From the NCBI RefSeq assembly GCF_028583425.1, contig NC_072799.1, positions 89,948,217 to 90,012,216 on the forward strand: 64,000 bases of DNA. Direction: 5' to 3'. Origin of the DNA: Eublepharis macularius (lineage: Eukaryota > Chordata > Lepidosauria > Squamata > Eublepharidae). The position numbers were made by a program, and so were the translations under genes. Positions 44,601-56,340 of this stretch are shown piece by piece. The stretch's first letter is position 1. Each line of letters opens with the position of its first letter. Below the pieces are notes generated by a model. The model had not been told where the DNA came from and ran no database searches. It saw only the letters and a list, made by a program, of their open reading frames with translations.

Positions 44601-45334
44601 CTATAATAAAAGGAGAGCTAATCTTGGAGATTAGACCCCTCCTATATGCCAGAACAGACGTGTGAAGGAAGGGTCTCTGTCCTCAACCTCTGTACACTAC
44701 AACCAACTCCTGTACCCTCGGTATTGAGAAGAAAACACTTGATTGCTCATCATTACATTACATGAGGTATCTTAAGCCTCACAAACATCTCTCATCCTCC
44801 CACACGGCAGCCAAATTAAACACTTCTGCTTTCACAGGAAAGCAGTTGATCTGAAGCTATGGTTTATTCTTCTCCCTCCAAACTAAGATGACAACTCTGG
44901 TTTAATCCTGTGTTGAATCCTCTTTGGAGGAATAGGGAGATTTACTTGTGGTTTGGATGGAATGAAACTATCGCTTTTTATGAAAGTAGAGGTGTTATTA
45001 CTGAGCTACATGCAAAGGAAAGAGGTAAGGAACACCCTAGCCTGAAGATCTTCCAGGCTCATTCATGTAAAAATAATTACGCGTGAGCCATGCTGCTTCA
45101 AGGAGAAAGGGGCTGAACCCAGACATAGTTCTTCATCTCCATGGTCAGAAGAAATGTTCATCCCTCCCAACAGCAAAAGAAAGGGAAGGCACAGACACCC
45201 TCCTCTCAAGAACAGAAAGTCAAAGCTAACTCTAGAACTCCTCTTCCTCCTTTTGAGGTCAACGGGGCATCAGGCATGATAAAAAGCAGTACATCCCAAG
45301 GAAGGCATCCCCCCTAACGCCACTCATCCCATGG

Positions 45335-45995
45335 CATCATCTATTTAAAACATTTGTATGCTGCCTTTCTACCAAATAGGGTGCCCAAGTAAGCAAATAT
45401 TTAAAAAATTAAAACATTTTAAATAATTTAAACTTAAAACAACATTTAAAAGAGTATAAAATAATTCAACACAACACCAAGAATGGGGAAGAGGACAATA
45501 ACAGTAATTGGGGATATGCCAAACAAAACAAAAAAGTGTTCATCAGCTGACAGAAGACAACAATAGAGGGAAAGACAGATCTCTCTGGGAAGTGAGCGGC
45601 ATGACTGAGAAGGACCTCTCAGGCTGCCACCACGGGGAGGTTCACATGGCAGAAGGCGGTCCTTAAGGTATGCTGGCCATATAGGGCTTTAAAGGTCAAT
45701 ACCAGCACCTTGAAACGAACCCAGGAGCAAACTGGGAGCCAGTGTAGATGGAACAAGACATGGTCTCTATGTTACTGGCCCATTCCAGTCAGCATTCTGG
45801 TCACAGCATTCTGTCTGCTTCTGGGCAGACTTCGCGAGCAGCCCCACATACAGCACACTGCAGTAATCTACTATAGATGTTACCAGGGCGTGTACCACAG
45901 TGGCAAAATCTTTCCTTCCTAGGAAGGGCCACAGCAGGCTCACCAAAGCTGCCACCTGTTTATCCAACAAGGCTACGCAAGACTTTACTGAAGGT
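45335..45995 (-). mobile_element. L2-like LINE fragment
   Basis: On the minus strand the frame at 45970-45767 contains DFATVVHALVTSIVDYCSVLYVGL. This is the conserved RT-downstream motif of L2/CR1-group LINEs and is also present in the copy at 51345. The rest to 45335 is the eroded C-terminal region and 3' UTR. Several stops. Confidence 0.75.
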
Positions 45996-46450
45996 AGCTT
46001 TAACTGAGGTAAATTTTATCTTAAAATGCCTGGGGACTATAGGTATTGAGGCCCATGTGATTGCCCTGCAAATCTCATCTTTGAAGTTCTCCCATAAGGC
46101 ACCTGAGACTGAAGCCCCCGCCCTCCCATGAACGCACTAGAATATTATCAGGTACTAGAAAGTTGCCGAGCATATAGGACAAAGTAATGCATTCCATAAA
46201 TTGGCAGGCCAGGGATTAGCTGATGTCCTATTGCACAATATTGATTGCTTAAAGGAAACAGAAATCAAAGTTCTTGAGAGGCTTAATTTTATCTACAGTA
46301 TTTGATGTGCCTACAAGTATCAACTGTGTACCATTTTTCTTTTAATAACAGATGTTTTTCATGTTAATTTTCTACAGTTAACAAAAAAAAATCAGACCTT
46401 CAACAGAAGTAATCAAGACTGGAGACTGAAAAAAAAGTGTCAGCCCTTTA

Positions 46451-46675
<225 letters not shown>

Positions 46676-46894
46676 TTACCTGTATAAACAATTTAACATT
46701 GGGAACGGGTGGAGATGAACTGTGCTATAAGAAGCAACTCAAGCTAGCTGGCGCACACAACCCTCTTTCTTTTCCTTGGCTGAGTGCAGATAAATAGACA
46801 ATCTGTCAGATAACATTAACCTAGCTTAGGACATCTAAACAGGACTTAACTGAACTGTCACTGAAGAAATAAAAGAAAGTGGGCTGAAACACTA

Positions 46895-46985
46895 GCAGTA
46901 CGATCCTAAGCAGAGTTAAACCCTTCTAAATCCATTCAAGTCAACAGGCTTAGAAGAGCAACTTTGTTTAGGACTGCGCTAAAGA
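46895..46985. repeat. Palindromic MITE-like repeat
   Basis: ACGATCCTAAGCAGAGTTAA ... CTTCTAAATCC and an inverted GGCTTAGAAG ... TTAGGACTGCGCT form a hairpin. Same family as 44115 and 60186. Confidence 0.6.
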
Positions 46986-47069
46986 TCACTTAATTTGATC
47001 TCAGGAAACACTTTAAACTGATCTACCTTTACAGAGTCATAAATTACTCGTTTGGATCTATGGTTCATA

Positions 47070-47490
47070 GAGCTAAACTGCATGAGACGCCTGACACATG
47101 TTGGGTTCCTGCAAAGTTACCTGGGAAGTGTAGTCGGGCCAGCAGCAGGGCCAGAAGGACAGGAGGGAAAGAGTCAGCAAGCAGCGCCCAAAGACTGCCG
47201 AGCCCCAAGCTGACAGGCGGCTAGGAGCGGCAGAAGGAGCTGCTGAGATTTTCCTCTCTGTGAGAAGGGATGGTTGCGTTTAGCAGCTGCAGCAGCAGCG
47301 GCCTCAGCAGCTCCTTCCACCACTGCCACCCACCTGCCAGCTTTGGGCTCAGCACTCTTCAGGCTCCCCTCACTGACTCTTTCCCTCTCGTCCTTCTGGC
47401 CCTGCTGCTGCTGGCCCAACTACATTTCCCTGGTAAACTTGCTGGAACCCGATACATAGTGGGCGTCTCGTGTAGTTTAACTCTGAAGCT
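47070..47490. mobile_element. Fold-back DNA element
   Basis: The left end TAAACTGCATGAGACGCCTG and the right end (inverted, TAAACTACACGAGACGCCCA) are terminal inverted repeats that extend inward. Blocks such as GGGCCAGCAGCAGGGCCAGAA and its complement TTCTGGCCCTGCTGCTGCTG near 47395-47420 show arms of at least 110 bases. No transposase; the 279-codon frame across it is accidental. Confidence 0.65.
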
Positions 47491-47711
47491 CCATCCATTC
47501 CTAGCCATAAACTGTGTTCAAGTACCACTGTCTTCCACTCCCATTGCTTGCCACCATGGGAGAACAGTACTGGAATATGCATATTCCACAGGACAAAAAA
47601 ATGAATACATAAGCATCAAATCTCCCCCTCACACTTGTATTTCATCACAGAGAGCAGCTTTGTGCTATTTCTCTAAAAGTGCTCATGTGGTTGGACAGTA
47701 TTGGACTTGGA

Positions 47712-48017
47712 CAGGGCTGGCGCCACTGTTGGAGGAGGGGCCGTGGGTGCCGCGGGGCCGCCAGAGGGGGTGCCGGGGGCAGAGGTGCACATCCCGCGCC
47801 ACCGTCGGCCAGCCCCGCACCGCCACCGGCCAGCCCTGTGCCGCTGCCGCCCGCCCCTGGGCAGGCACAGCAGCTACAGGCCAGGGACGACAGGCGGCCG
47901 GGGCGGTGTGTGGCACATGGGCGGCCTCCTCGCTCCGCCCCTGCCACCCGCCAGCAGCACTGCGTGATGATGTCATCACGCAGCCTGCGGCGCGCGCATG
48001 CTCTGGCGCCGGGGCTG
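47712..48017. mobile_element. GC-rich hAT-like element with 8-bp target duplication
   Basis: 306 bp, very GC-rich. Ends CAGGGCTGGCGCCA and TGGCGCCGGGGCTG are imperfect inverted repeats. GACTTGGA flanks both sides (47704-47711 and 48018-48025). A central palindrome, TGCGTGATGATGTCATCACG (47962-47981), is present. It differs in sequence from the element at 42643 but shares the CAGGGCT terminus and 8-base duplication, pointing to hAT. Confidence 0.8.
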
Positions 48018-48479
48018 GACTTGGAGATGCCCCGATTCATAGGAAGCTCACTTCAGCATATCACTGTCTCCAAGTCATGGTGTCTACAGTCACTCTCAGT
48101 TACTTTTAAGGCTTCTTCCACCATGTAAGAACACATGGCAATGTTCTTTTGACGGGAATAACCCAGGAAACAGCCCCGCAAGCTACATAATATAAAAAGT
48201 TGACAATGTTGGTCTTTGAAACAGCCACAGACCAACCCATGTGGAACAACATAAATCATCTTTTTTTTTTTCACTTGGCTGTGGCACCAACTGATGTTTG
48301 AGAGATTTCTGTCACATCACAGAAAATAAGTTTGCAGAGGGGCACAGCATTTACCATAATCTGACTGTAACTTTAATCCAATACATTTAATGAAACAAAT
48401 GTTAAGTGTTTATAAGCCTGTCTTGACACACATCACCTGCAACTTAAAATGTGGCCATTTTATTTAGAGAGATGCTTAC

Positions 48480-48644
48480 CTGAGTTTCCAGGAAGAATGA
48501 GCTGTTTTATTAAAGGAGGTTTCACTGGTGTGGCGGAAGGGGAGTTGTAGCTACTGTTGTAGGGACTGCCAGTGTTCGGACTGTAAGAGTTTGTGTAATT
48601 GACAGCGCTGAATGGATTACTGTATAGACTGTGTCTCTTGAGGG
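48480..48644 (-). CDS. SLAIN2: SLAIN2 exon 3
   Basis: The acceptor CATACAG ends at 48645 and the donor GTAAG follows 48480; phase 1 in and out; residues about 195-250. It encodes [31 protein letters not shown] and the conserved [15 protein letters not shown]. Ser/Tyr/Asn-rich, presumably disordered. Confidence 0.95.
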
Positions 48645-49892
48645 CTGTATGAAGAAGCAGAAAACAGTACACAATAAGTTATAGCACAAACTGTTTACTT
48701 TAAATGCTTTGCAGTTGCAAGTATAAATGATTTTCCACCTTTTTTTAAAAAAAAGATTACTGCTTGCAGTTTTATTTGCATTGCCTTGGAGGAAAACCTA
48801 CAGAAACTTTGTAGAAGGATGAAGGATCCTGGTTACACCTGGAACAGAAGCTGCACAGCCAATAATACCAAGGAAGTGTACCATAGTTTTAGGCACACTC
48901 CAGTCACCATCACCAAGCACACACACTGGAGTTTCTGTACCAACCTCTCCCCATTAGCCCAGTGATCTGTAACAGTGGCATTAAAATATCTTGCATCACG
49001 CACAGCCTAATCTATAACGACAAATACAAGTTGCTCTGGAAGTCACGTTTACTTTGAGACTGGATTTCCTTCCTCTAGTCTAGTCATGCTCATCTAAGAT
49101 TTTACAGGTCAGCATCACTAAGCAATCCTGTTCTGAAGCATCCAGAGCATGCACCTCTCATACAAAGACTCCTATTTCTTGCTCCAACATCACATGACTG
49201 TGTGCCATACGTCTAGAACTCTTGTGTTGCATCATGACATATGGAAACACTGCTGTTAGTGAGACCCAGACCAGAAGGTGAAATAGCTACACACAGCCAT
49301 GGCATAAATCAAGCTCTGCTGAATCAAACAAAAGACCTATCTATTCCAACATACTGTTTAACAGTGGCCAATCTGATGCTTCCAGAAAACCCACAAGCAC
49401 AGCCTAAGAACTGTCTCACCCCATACACCAATTACACTGTTCTAATGATTACCGTCTAACCCCCCCCCCCCCACTTGTCGTTTCCCAGCTGGCACTTATC
49501 ATAGCCCCTTCTTTTATTCTAGTGGCTCACACTTCATGGAACATGTTGCCTGAGGAGGATGCCATACTTTGCTAAGGTTTTTAAAATGGGGTCTGAGTTG
49601 CCACTATGTATGGGGGGGGGAACCAATGGGATGTTATTATGGATAGTTTTACTTTAGAACTTTAAGCCGCAAAAAAAGTGTGGTATCAATAGTTCAATTA
49701 ATAAAAATAAAGGCAGTAACCATTCAATGCTTATGCCAGCAACAGCTGGTATTCTGCGAAACACTGCCATTGAACATTTACCTATTCTCTTTCTAAAACC
49801 ATCGAAGCAATTTATTATCACTACATCATGGGATGGGAACTCCCTTAAATTATGCACTCCATGAAGAACTATCCCTTCTCTACTCTGAGTCT

Positions 49893-50110
49893 GTAGTGGT
49901 GATGGAAAGTGCCAACAAGTTGCAGCCAACTAATAGCAACCCCATAGTCTTTTCAAGGGAAGAGACTTCAGAGGTGGTTTACCATTGCCTGCCTTTGCGT
50001 AGCAATCCTGGCCTTCTTTGGTGGTCTCCCATCCAAGTACTAATCAGGGCTCACCCTGCTTTGCTTCTGAGATCAGATAAGATCAGGCTAGCCTAGGCCA
50101 TCCATGTCAG
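49893..50110 (-). repeat. 5S-rRNA-derived SINE, minus orientation
   Basis: The 5S-like head (50110 down to about 50020) shows GGTGGTCTCCCATCCAAGTAC, CCCTGCTTTGCTTCTGAGATC and AGATCAGGCTAG in complement. The Bov-B-like tail includes GGTGGTTTACCATTGCCTGCC in complement. Same type as 31919. Confidence 0.85.
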
Positions 50111-50154
50111 GGTGCCCCGAGTCTACTGCGAAACAATTTGGTAATCCAGAATAG

Positions 50155-50347
50155 TAAGAAGTCCAGTAGCACCTTTAAGACTAACCAACTTTATTGAGGC
50201 ATAACCACAGTCTGACGATGCATATGACGAAGAGAGCTGTGGTTCTCAAAAGCTTTTGCCTCAATAAAGTTGGTTAGTCTTAAAGGTGCTACTGGGCTTT
50301 TTCCTATTTTGCAACTGCAAACTAACACAGCTAACTCCTCTGGATTT
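50155..50347. repeat. Palindromic Penelope-like tail
   Basis: The left half is a minus-strand tail start (GTCCAGTAGCACCTTTAAGA, CAACTTTATTGAGGCATAA). The right half repeats it inverted (GCCTCAATAAAGTTGGTTAG, AAAGGTGCTACTGG) and ends GCTAACTCCTCTGG. The hammerhead core is mutated (ATGACGA for CTGACGA, and AAAA for GAAA). Confidence 0.75.
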
Positions 50348-51344
50348 ATAATCCAGAGCTTCTGTATTTTGGGAGAGGGGGAAAATGTTTTCTCTATCCA
50401 CTTTTGCTACATCATGCATACACTTGATAAAACTGTCACGTCCCCTGCTCTCCCATTTAGTGATCTTGTCCCTAATTAAAAAGCCCCAGAGGTCTTTCCT
50501 AATAAGAAAGTACCAAATTCTTGATCGTTTTGGCTGCTCTTTTCTGCACTTTTCCCAGCTCTACAATATCCTTTTTGAAATGTTGTGATTATAACAGTAC
50601 AAAGTATTCCAAGTGGAGTTACAGTTCTAAGCATTTTATTTTAAATTCTTTTCCCAGTAATATCTTGCATAGAATTTCCTATTTCACTCTCCTGCAGTTT
50701 GCTAAAGGCTTCATTGGATAATCTACCATTATCCAAGATCACTGGTTAGTCATCACCAGTTAAAACCTCACCATTGTGTAAGTACAGTAAAAAGATTTTG
50801 TTTTGCCCCACTATGCATCACTGCACACCTCCACATTTCATTTACAATTTGGCAGCAAAGTTTCGTTCATTGGCTCTACTACGTGAGTTATGTGCCTGGT
50901 CTGAAAACAACAATTTTTCTTTCAAAGAAAAGGATTACAACTGACGTTTACTTTATACAATACAATTTTATGTTTGCAGATCAAAGCAGGTAGTTGTCTG
51001 ATCTGAGTACTCAGGTGAAAAAACACAGACATCCCACATCACATGTTACCGAACAATACATGTGAACACCCCTAAACAGGAATTCATGCAGGCCAAAACG
51101 GTAATGTATGAGGCAGCCCCAAGAGAACTGCCTTGCTCAAATCCCTGTTAAAATTTAAATGTAATGAATAAGATACAGTCAAAGTTAAAACACTTCGTTT
51201 TTTATTTTGATGGAAAAAAATCAAGAATGTGCTTAGTATCACTACAAATGTCAATAGGGCTTAAAACGCCTTTGGCTAGGTATCACAAGATACAGATTTA
51301 AAAAACAGACTGTTAGCAAACTCCACACTTCTGTATACTACTTA

Positions 51345-52039
51345 AGCATAGTGATCCAGGCAACGGTCACCTCCAGGTTAGACTACTGTAACTCGCTCTA
51401 CGCAGGGCTGCCCTTGGGCTTGATCCAAAGACTTCAATGGGTCCAGAATGCTGCTGCGCATGTCCTAACTGGAGCTTCATGTAGGACACACATTACGCCT
51501 ATCTTGCAGCAGCTTCACTGGCTCCCAGTAGAATTCCGGATCCGGTTCAAGGTGTTGGTTCTGACGTATAAAGCACTAAACGGACTGGGACCAGCATACC
51601 TAAGGGACCGTCTCTCCCTGTATGTGCCCCAGAGAGCACTTCGTTCAACCAGAAAACATCTACTGGTGGTCCCTGGCCCTAGGGAGGCTCAGTTGGCCTC
51701 CACCAGGGCCAGGGCCTTTTCGGTCCTGGCCCCAACCTGGTGGAACTCTCTGTGTGAGGACACTCGGGCCCACCAGGATCTTGTATCATTTAGATGGGCC
51801 TGTAAGACAGAGATGTTCCACCAGGCATATGGTCGAGGCTAATTTTAGTCCATCACTGCCGAGCCTTCCACCGGTCTCCCTCTACAAGGGGTATGGAGAG
51901 TCCACTCATGCTGGCTGCCCCGAAAGGGGTACAGTATTTTATCTGTTGCTGTTTTTATGACTGAATTTAAGTTGTATTTTAATCAATGTTGTACCTTGCC
52001 CTAGCGGGCTAGAAATAAAATAAATAAATAAATAAATAA
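51345..52039 (+). mobile_element. L2-like LINE, 3' end of ORF2 and tail
   Basis: The plus-strand frame at 51351-51842 carries VTSRLDYCNSLYAGLPLGLI, LQWVQNAAAHVLTG, HITPILQQLHWLPVEFRI and LTYKALNGLGPAYL. This is the highly conserved C-terminal region of L2-type LINE proteins, uninterrupted for 163 codons. The 3' end is followed by GGGCTAGAAATAAAATAAAT and a TAAA microsatellite. 5' truncated. The long open frame suggests a young copy. Confidence 0.88.
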
Positions 52040-52060
52040 TCACTTGATGCACAAACTCAC

Positions 52061-52209
52061 CTGACATTGTTTGTTCAAGCCTGTGGATCAATGACTTTTT
52101 AGCACTTTCGATATCTGGAGTTGGGTAATCCAATATCTGCCTGCACCAAACTAGAGGACTAACCGACTTCTGGACTGGGGTAACTTTTTTCTTTGGTGAG
52201 GTATATAAC
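52061..52209 (-). CDS. SLAIN2: SLAIN2 exon 2
   Basis: The acceptor CTTAG ends at 52210 and the donor GTGAGT follows 52061; phase 2 in, phase 1 out; residues about 145-195. It completes the split Trp and encodes [20 protein letters not shown], then [20 protein letters not shown] and HRLEQTMS. The second half is a predicted helix that is almost unchanged among vertebrates. Confidence 0.96.
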
Positions 52210-52836
52210 CTAAGGAAGACCAAAAGCATATACTGTTAAATTACGATATATAAGCTCCAGTACCCTAAAGGGTTTAAATTATAGCTTTCTGTAATACCAT
52301 AAAAAGGCACAAAGGTTAAGCTTGCTAATTTTAAAGTGTGCTTTCCTGAGCCAACAAGTTAACTGTCAAGTATACAAGAGCATATTTACTGTCACAGCAC
52401 AAACACAGGCAAGAAATGATGTTTAAGACTGCAGTAAATCATTCCTGTTATCTTGGAAGAGTATCAGATGACAACACAAAATTCCCATACCAGAAAAATG
52501 CCCAGATACAGATGGATTGAAATGTACCCAAACAATCTGAATCTTGGTGATTTCATTAACTATGTAACTCTCAAAAGTCTATGGATTTGTGATTCAGAAT
52601 GGTTCTGATCAGACTAATCAGCATTTTAAGGAGTTCTCTGTGCAACTTTGATTTGAGACAGAAAGGAATTCCTCTGAATTGTTGTATATTACAAGTTGAT
52701 GGCTGCAGTTCTTCCAGGAAAAAAAATCAGATCCAATACTAATTTCAGTATTAAAAATTATTAGGTTTCATAAATCAAATCAAACACAAAACCTTAATTC
52801 ATACAAAATGTTACGAAGATCCCATAACTATATGTG

Positions 52837-52858
52837 AACACACACACACACACACACA
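52837..52858. repeat. (CA)n microsatellite
   Basis: Eleven CA units in intron 1. Confidence 0.9.
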
Positions 52859-53193
52859 GTGAACCTTAGTAACTCACTAACCACACCCCAAACCATCCGG
52901 TGTGTAGCACTAAATCCTGCATGCATCAAGTGTTGGACTCCTAAAAATGGAGCACTGAAACTATATTAAGGATTTTTATAGCTTCAGAATCTTGATGTGA
53001 AATGTTTACTTGAAGCTGAAGTACATTAAACTAAAAAAGGCACATAAAAAATTAGAAATAGAGTCCGATTTCCAAGTTAGGAACCCTCAAACAAGTATCA
53101 AGTACATGCACCTTCAAAACAAGCCTGGTTTTTGAGCTCAGATAAGAGAATGTCACAATGAGTCCTCCTAAACACAAATTATGAAATTACATA

Positions 53194-53322
53194 GATCCAG
53201 AGGAGTTAGCCATGTTAGTCTGTAGTAGCAAAATCAAAAAGAGTCCAGTAGCACCTTTAAGACTAACCAATTTTATTGTAGCATAAGCTTTCGAGAATCA
53301 AGTTCTCTTCGTCAGATGCATG
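53194..53322 (-). ncRNA. Penelope-like tail with intact hammerhead-like core
   Basis: Minus strand: CTGACGA (53315-53309); stem II with GAGAA/TTCTC pairs (53303-53307 with 53293-53297); GAAA (53292-53289); then stem III GC-TTAT-GC closed by an A-T pair, followed by A. All invariant core bases fit the hammerhead consensus. Stem I is weak. The distal end GATCCAGAGGAGTTAGCC lies at 53194. Best preserved of the ordinary tail copies together with 24357. Confidence 0.6.
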
Positions 53323-53714
53323 ATCCGAACTGGATCTAATTACAGGATCTAAATTGCAACAATTTATTTTATTTACTCAAATAGTTTATTTACTCAAATA
53401 AACCTTACTCAGGGGAAACTCCCTAGTAAGCGTGCTTAGAACTGCAGCCTGAGTGTGGTTTGTCTGTGTGGTGAGGCTTTAAATACAGGCCCAGAAAAGT
53501 AAACAATCAAGTGGGAACTTGTCTTACCTGATCATATTCTTTAAATTGCAGCGTAAAAGACTTCCCATTTAAAGTCAATGATACAAAAAAATACGCTTTG
53601 GGGCTTTAGCCAAGTTCCTTTAAAGATACTGTTTTGATTTATTGAATATTTTTCTCTTCATATAACAATCATTATTAGATCAGTTATTACTGATCTACAT
53701 TATATAAACACAGA

Positions 53715-53800
53715 CAAATTTATTTCATTTATACCCTGCCTATCTTGCTGAGACTCAAGACAGAACTACATAATTAAAAAAAACATGTAATAAAACAGTA
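53715..53800 (-). repeat. L2-like LINE 3' tail
   Basis: The complement reads TCTTGAGTCTCAGCAAGATAGG, then CAGGGTATAAATGAAATAAA. This is the conserved L2 3' UTR end and matches the tail at about 58395-58450. Confidence 0.65.
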
Positions 53801-55199
53801 TAATACATAAAAGCAATGTGTTAATAGATTACAAAATCAGAAGATGTAAATGACGACTGTATAAATCCACAGCAGTTAATCTATGACAACTCCATGTTCT
53901 GAGAGACAGGTCATAATACGTAAACAAAACAGGAGGAAAAGTTGCACCAGTTTCCCCCCAGTTCTTTTGAGACCACTTTAACCTCAATCTTTTTGTGGAA
54001 GCTGATTTTGAGCAGATTTTTTCCTCATGGATAATGTTTCTTTCAGTTTTGTTTGTCCCACCCACCTCCAATTCACTTTTCAACGATTGGATGTTCATCA
54101 TCATCAAACCACTCCTCCCTCCACTCCTCTCCTCCCCTTTCTAGCTTTGTTTTTTTTTTAAATCGTAATTTTCATAGCATTATTTCAACACTGTTGTAAC
54201 AACACTTGCAGTAGATTCATTTCTTAAAAAAAAAAAATCTCTAGCCATTCATTTCCAGAGATATGCCTCTCTCCTTCTATCTCTATGAGGGAAGGGGCCA
54301 GAGACTTACTTTTTAAAAAATGAAAGCTAGGAATTTAGAGAATCTGCTGCATGTATTACTACAGTGTTAGGTTAATATAACTCTATAAATATTATGATTT
54401 TTAAAAAAAATTGCAAAAGGCCTAGGACCCAAGGAAGGGGGAGTAGCCACTTCTGGTGCCAGAAAAACAGTGTGATTTGAAAGCGCACAGCCACTGCTGC
54501 TCCAGGCTCCATCCCAACAGTTTGCCCAGCTGGGGCCAGCCTCCACCTCCTAGCCGGGGCAGCGCTCTCTGGTTTGAACTGCAGAGGGGAGGGCTTAAGT
54601 GGGGGAGCTGATCCCCTTTTAGGCTTCCCCACAAAAAGACTTCTCTATGAGTTCATTTTCAATCTTCTTCAAAAATGTAGCCCATAAGCAACATAACATA
54701 AGCATGAAAAAATATAAAAGGGGGAGGTGCTGTGACATCACCAATGATGGCAGCACTCTCACTTGAAAAATCATTATTTAAAGCATACGCAGAACAAAAT
54801 AAACCAACTCCACAACTGTAAAAATGCAAGGGGAAGACAGACATGCAGAAGAACCACACCCGACCGATCCCAACTCTTGGGGACTGACTGCTAAGAAAAC
54901 CAAGAATAAGTCGACTGTGCAGAAAAGCCCTCAAAGAAGGTCCTTCCCACTCTTGCAAGATTTGACCTGATACTTGCCTTACGTGCATGTACAAGGAAAA
55001 GGGTTAGCTCAGTCCTAATTTAATTTTATGAGGACACACTGCTGCATAAATAAGGAAAATAACATCCAACAATCAAATTAAGGCATTAAAACTAGTATAT
55101 AAGCATTGCAGATTTAAGCTAGTACTTAAAACATTAAAATACATTAGCACCTTTGTTATTCACAGGTGAAGGAATCTCAAACGTTAAGCACAACTCAAA

Positions 55200-56340
55200 C
55201 ATGGATTTTTTTTAGCAGCTAGGGCAAACTGTGTTTATTTTATAAGAAATGTATTGATCCAAATAGGAAGGGGGGGTGTTAGTTTTTCCACTACAGGAGA
55301 AGAATCAATGCTTTTAAAAATACCATCAAGAAATTTCTTTTCTGTATACAAAGTGCAGTACAAAATATAGTGTGGAAGGTCTTTCGGGACCGAAGCTCCA
55401 CAAATACAAAAACAGGCAGCAATCGGTATTTGTGTATAATGATGGTCTAGAATGGCTGAGAACATGGTTTGAAACTTCAGAGAAGTTGAAGACATTCTGA
55501 AACTAGGAAAAGTTATTTTTGTCAAATAAGAGGCTCTGCCATGGCCCCTCTTGAACAACTTGAACCAGAGAGAAAATCTGGAACAGAGTGTTGTACTTCT
55601 GTCTGATGCAGCGTTGATCTTAAAGATCCAGTCTCGTATATTGAGACCAGGCAAGGGGATACCCTGAAAGTCATCCACTAGAGAATAATGACGAAGGATA
55701 CTGTTAAAGCCAGGTGTGCAAATGGCATCTGAAAGCAGCACTGCATTGCTTTGCCTTAAGAGCAGACTCACAAAAAGAGGCCAAGTGCAAACGGTCTCTG
55801 ATAGAGGGCAACCCAAGATCAGCCCGCACTAAAGGAGCTGGAGGGCCTGCCATGAGGAAATGTTAGAATTCTCTTTAAAAAGAGATTTGGGTTGGTTCCA
55901 GGGTCAAGATTCATTCCAACCCCAGATCTCCGCACCATACAGAAGCAGTGGGATGGCCTTACACTAGAATAGTTTCAAGGCCGGCTCAACTAAAAATCCT
56001 CCTTTCAAAGTGTAAAATTTAAAGATGGCCCCAGTAGTTCTCAAAACTGAGGCTTCTGTTATTGCCAAGTGGGCTTTCACTAAACATCACCCTAAGACAC
56101 TTTTCTTCATTTTGCAGTGGGACTGCCATTTATTGAATATTTAAATCCTCGAGGCCTCTTCCCAAAGACCATTACATAAGTCTGGGCAAAGTTGATGTTC
56201 AAGACCTCACTGTTACAGTTTATTCAGCATCCTCCTTAAACAGATACAAGTTAAGGACACCAATACCATGTCATCTGCATATAAGAGAATCAATACTTTC
56301 TGACTCCCCAAAGATGATGATGCTGTTACATAATGAAGGC
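55200..56340 (-). mobile_element. LINE fragment with reverse-transcriptase motif
   Basis: On the minus strand, LLYADDMVLVS (the RT catalytic box with its Asp pair) is read near 56285-56250. IPLLLYGAEIWGWNES follows near 55955-55905. An open frame at 55816-55235 has a Cys/His cluster (CFCICG...HYILYC) near 55400-55370. The LYGAE[V/I]WGW motif is shared with 12205-13493, so both belong to one family. Clade not assigned. Confidence 0.75.

Larger units (their letters stand above)
48645..52060 (-). other. SLAIN2: SLAIN2 intron 2 (3.4 kb)
   Basis: It contains a 5S-SINE (49893-50110), a palindromic Penelope tail (50155-50347) and an L2-like LINE (51345-52039) whose 3' tail ends 21 bases from the exon 2 donor. 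Nothing is recognised in 48700-49880 and 50350-51340. Confidence 0.8.

Noticed and set aside
47270-48109. 279-codon plus-strand frame
   Set aside because: It crosses two unrelated mobile elements and the boundaries of a target duplication, so it cannot be an old gene.
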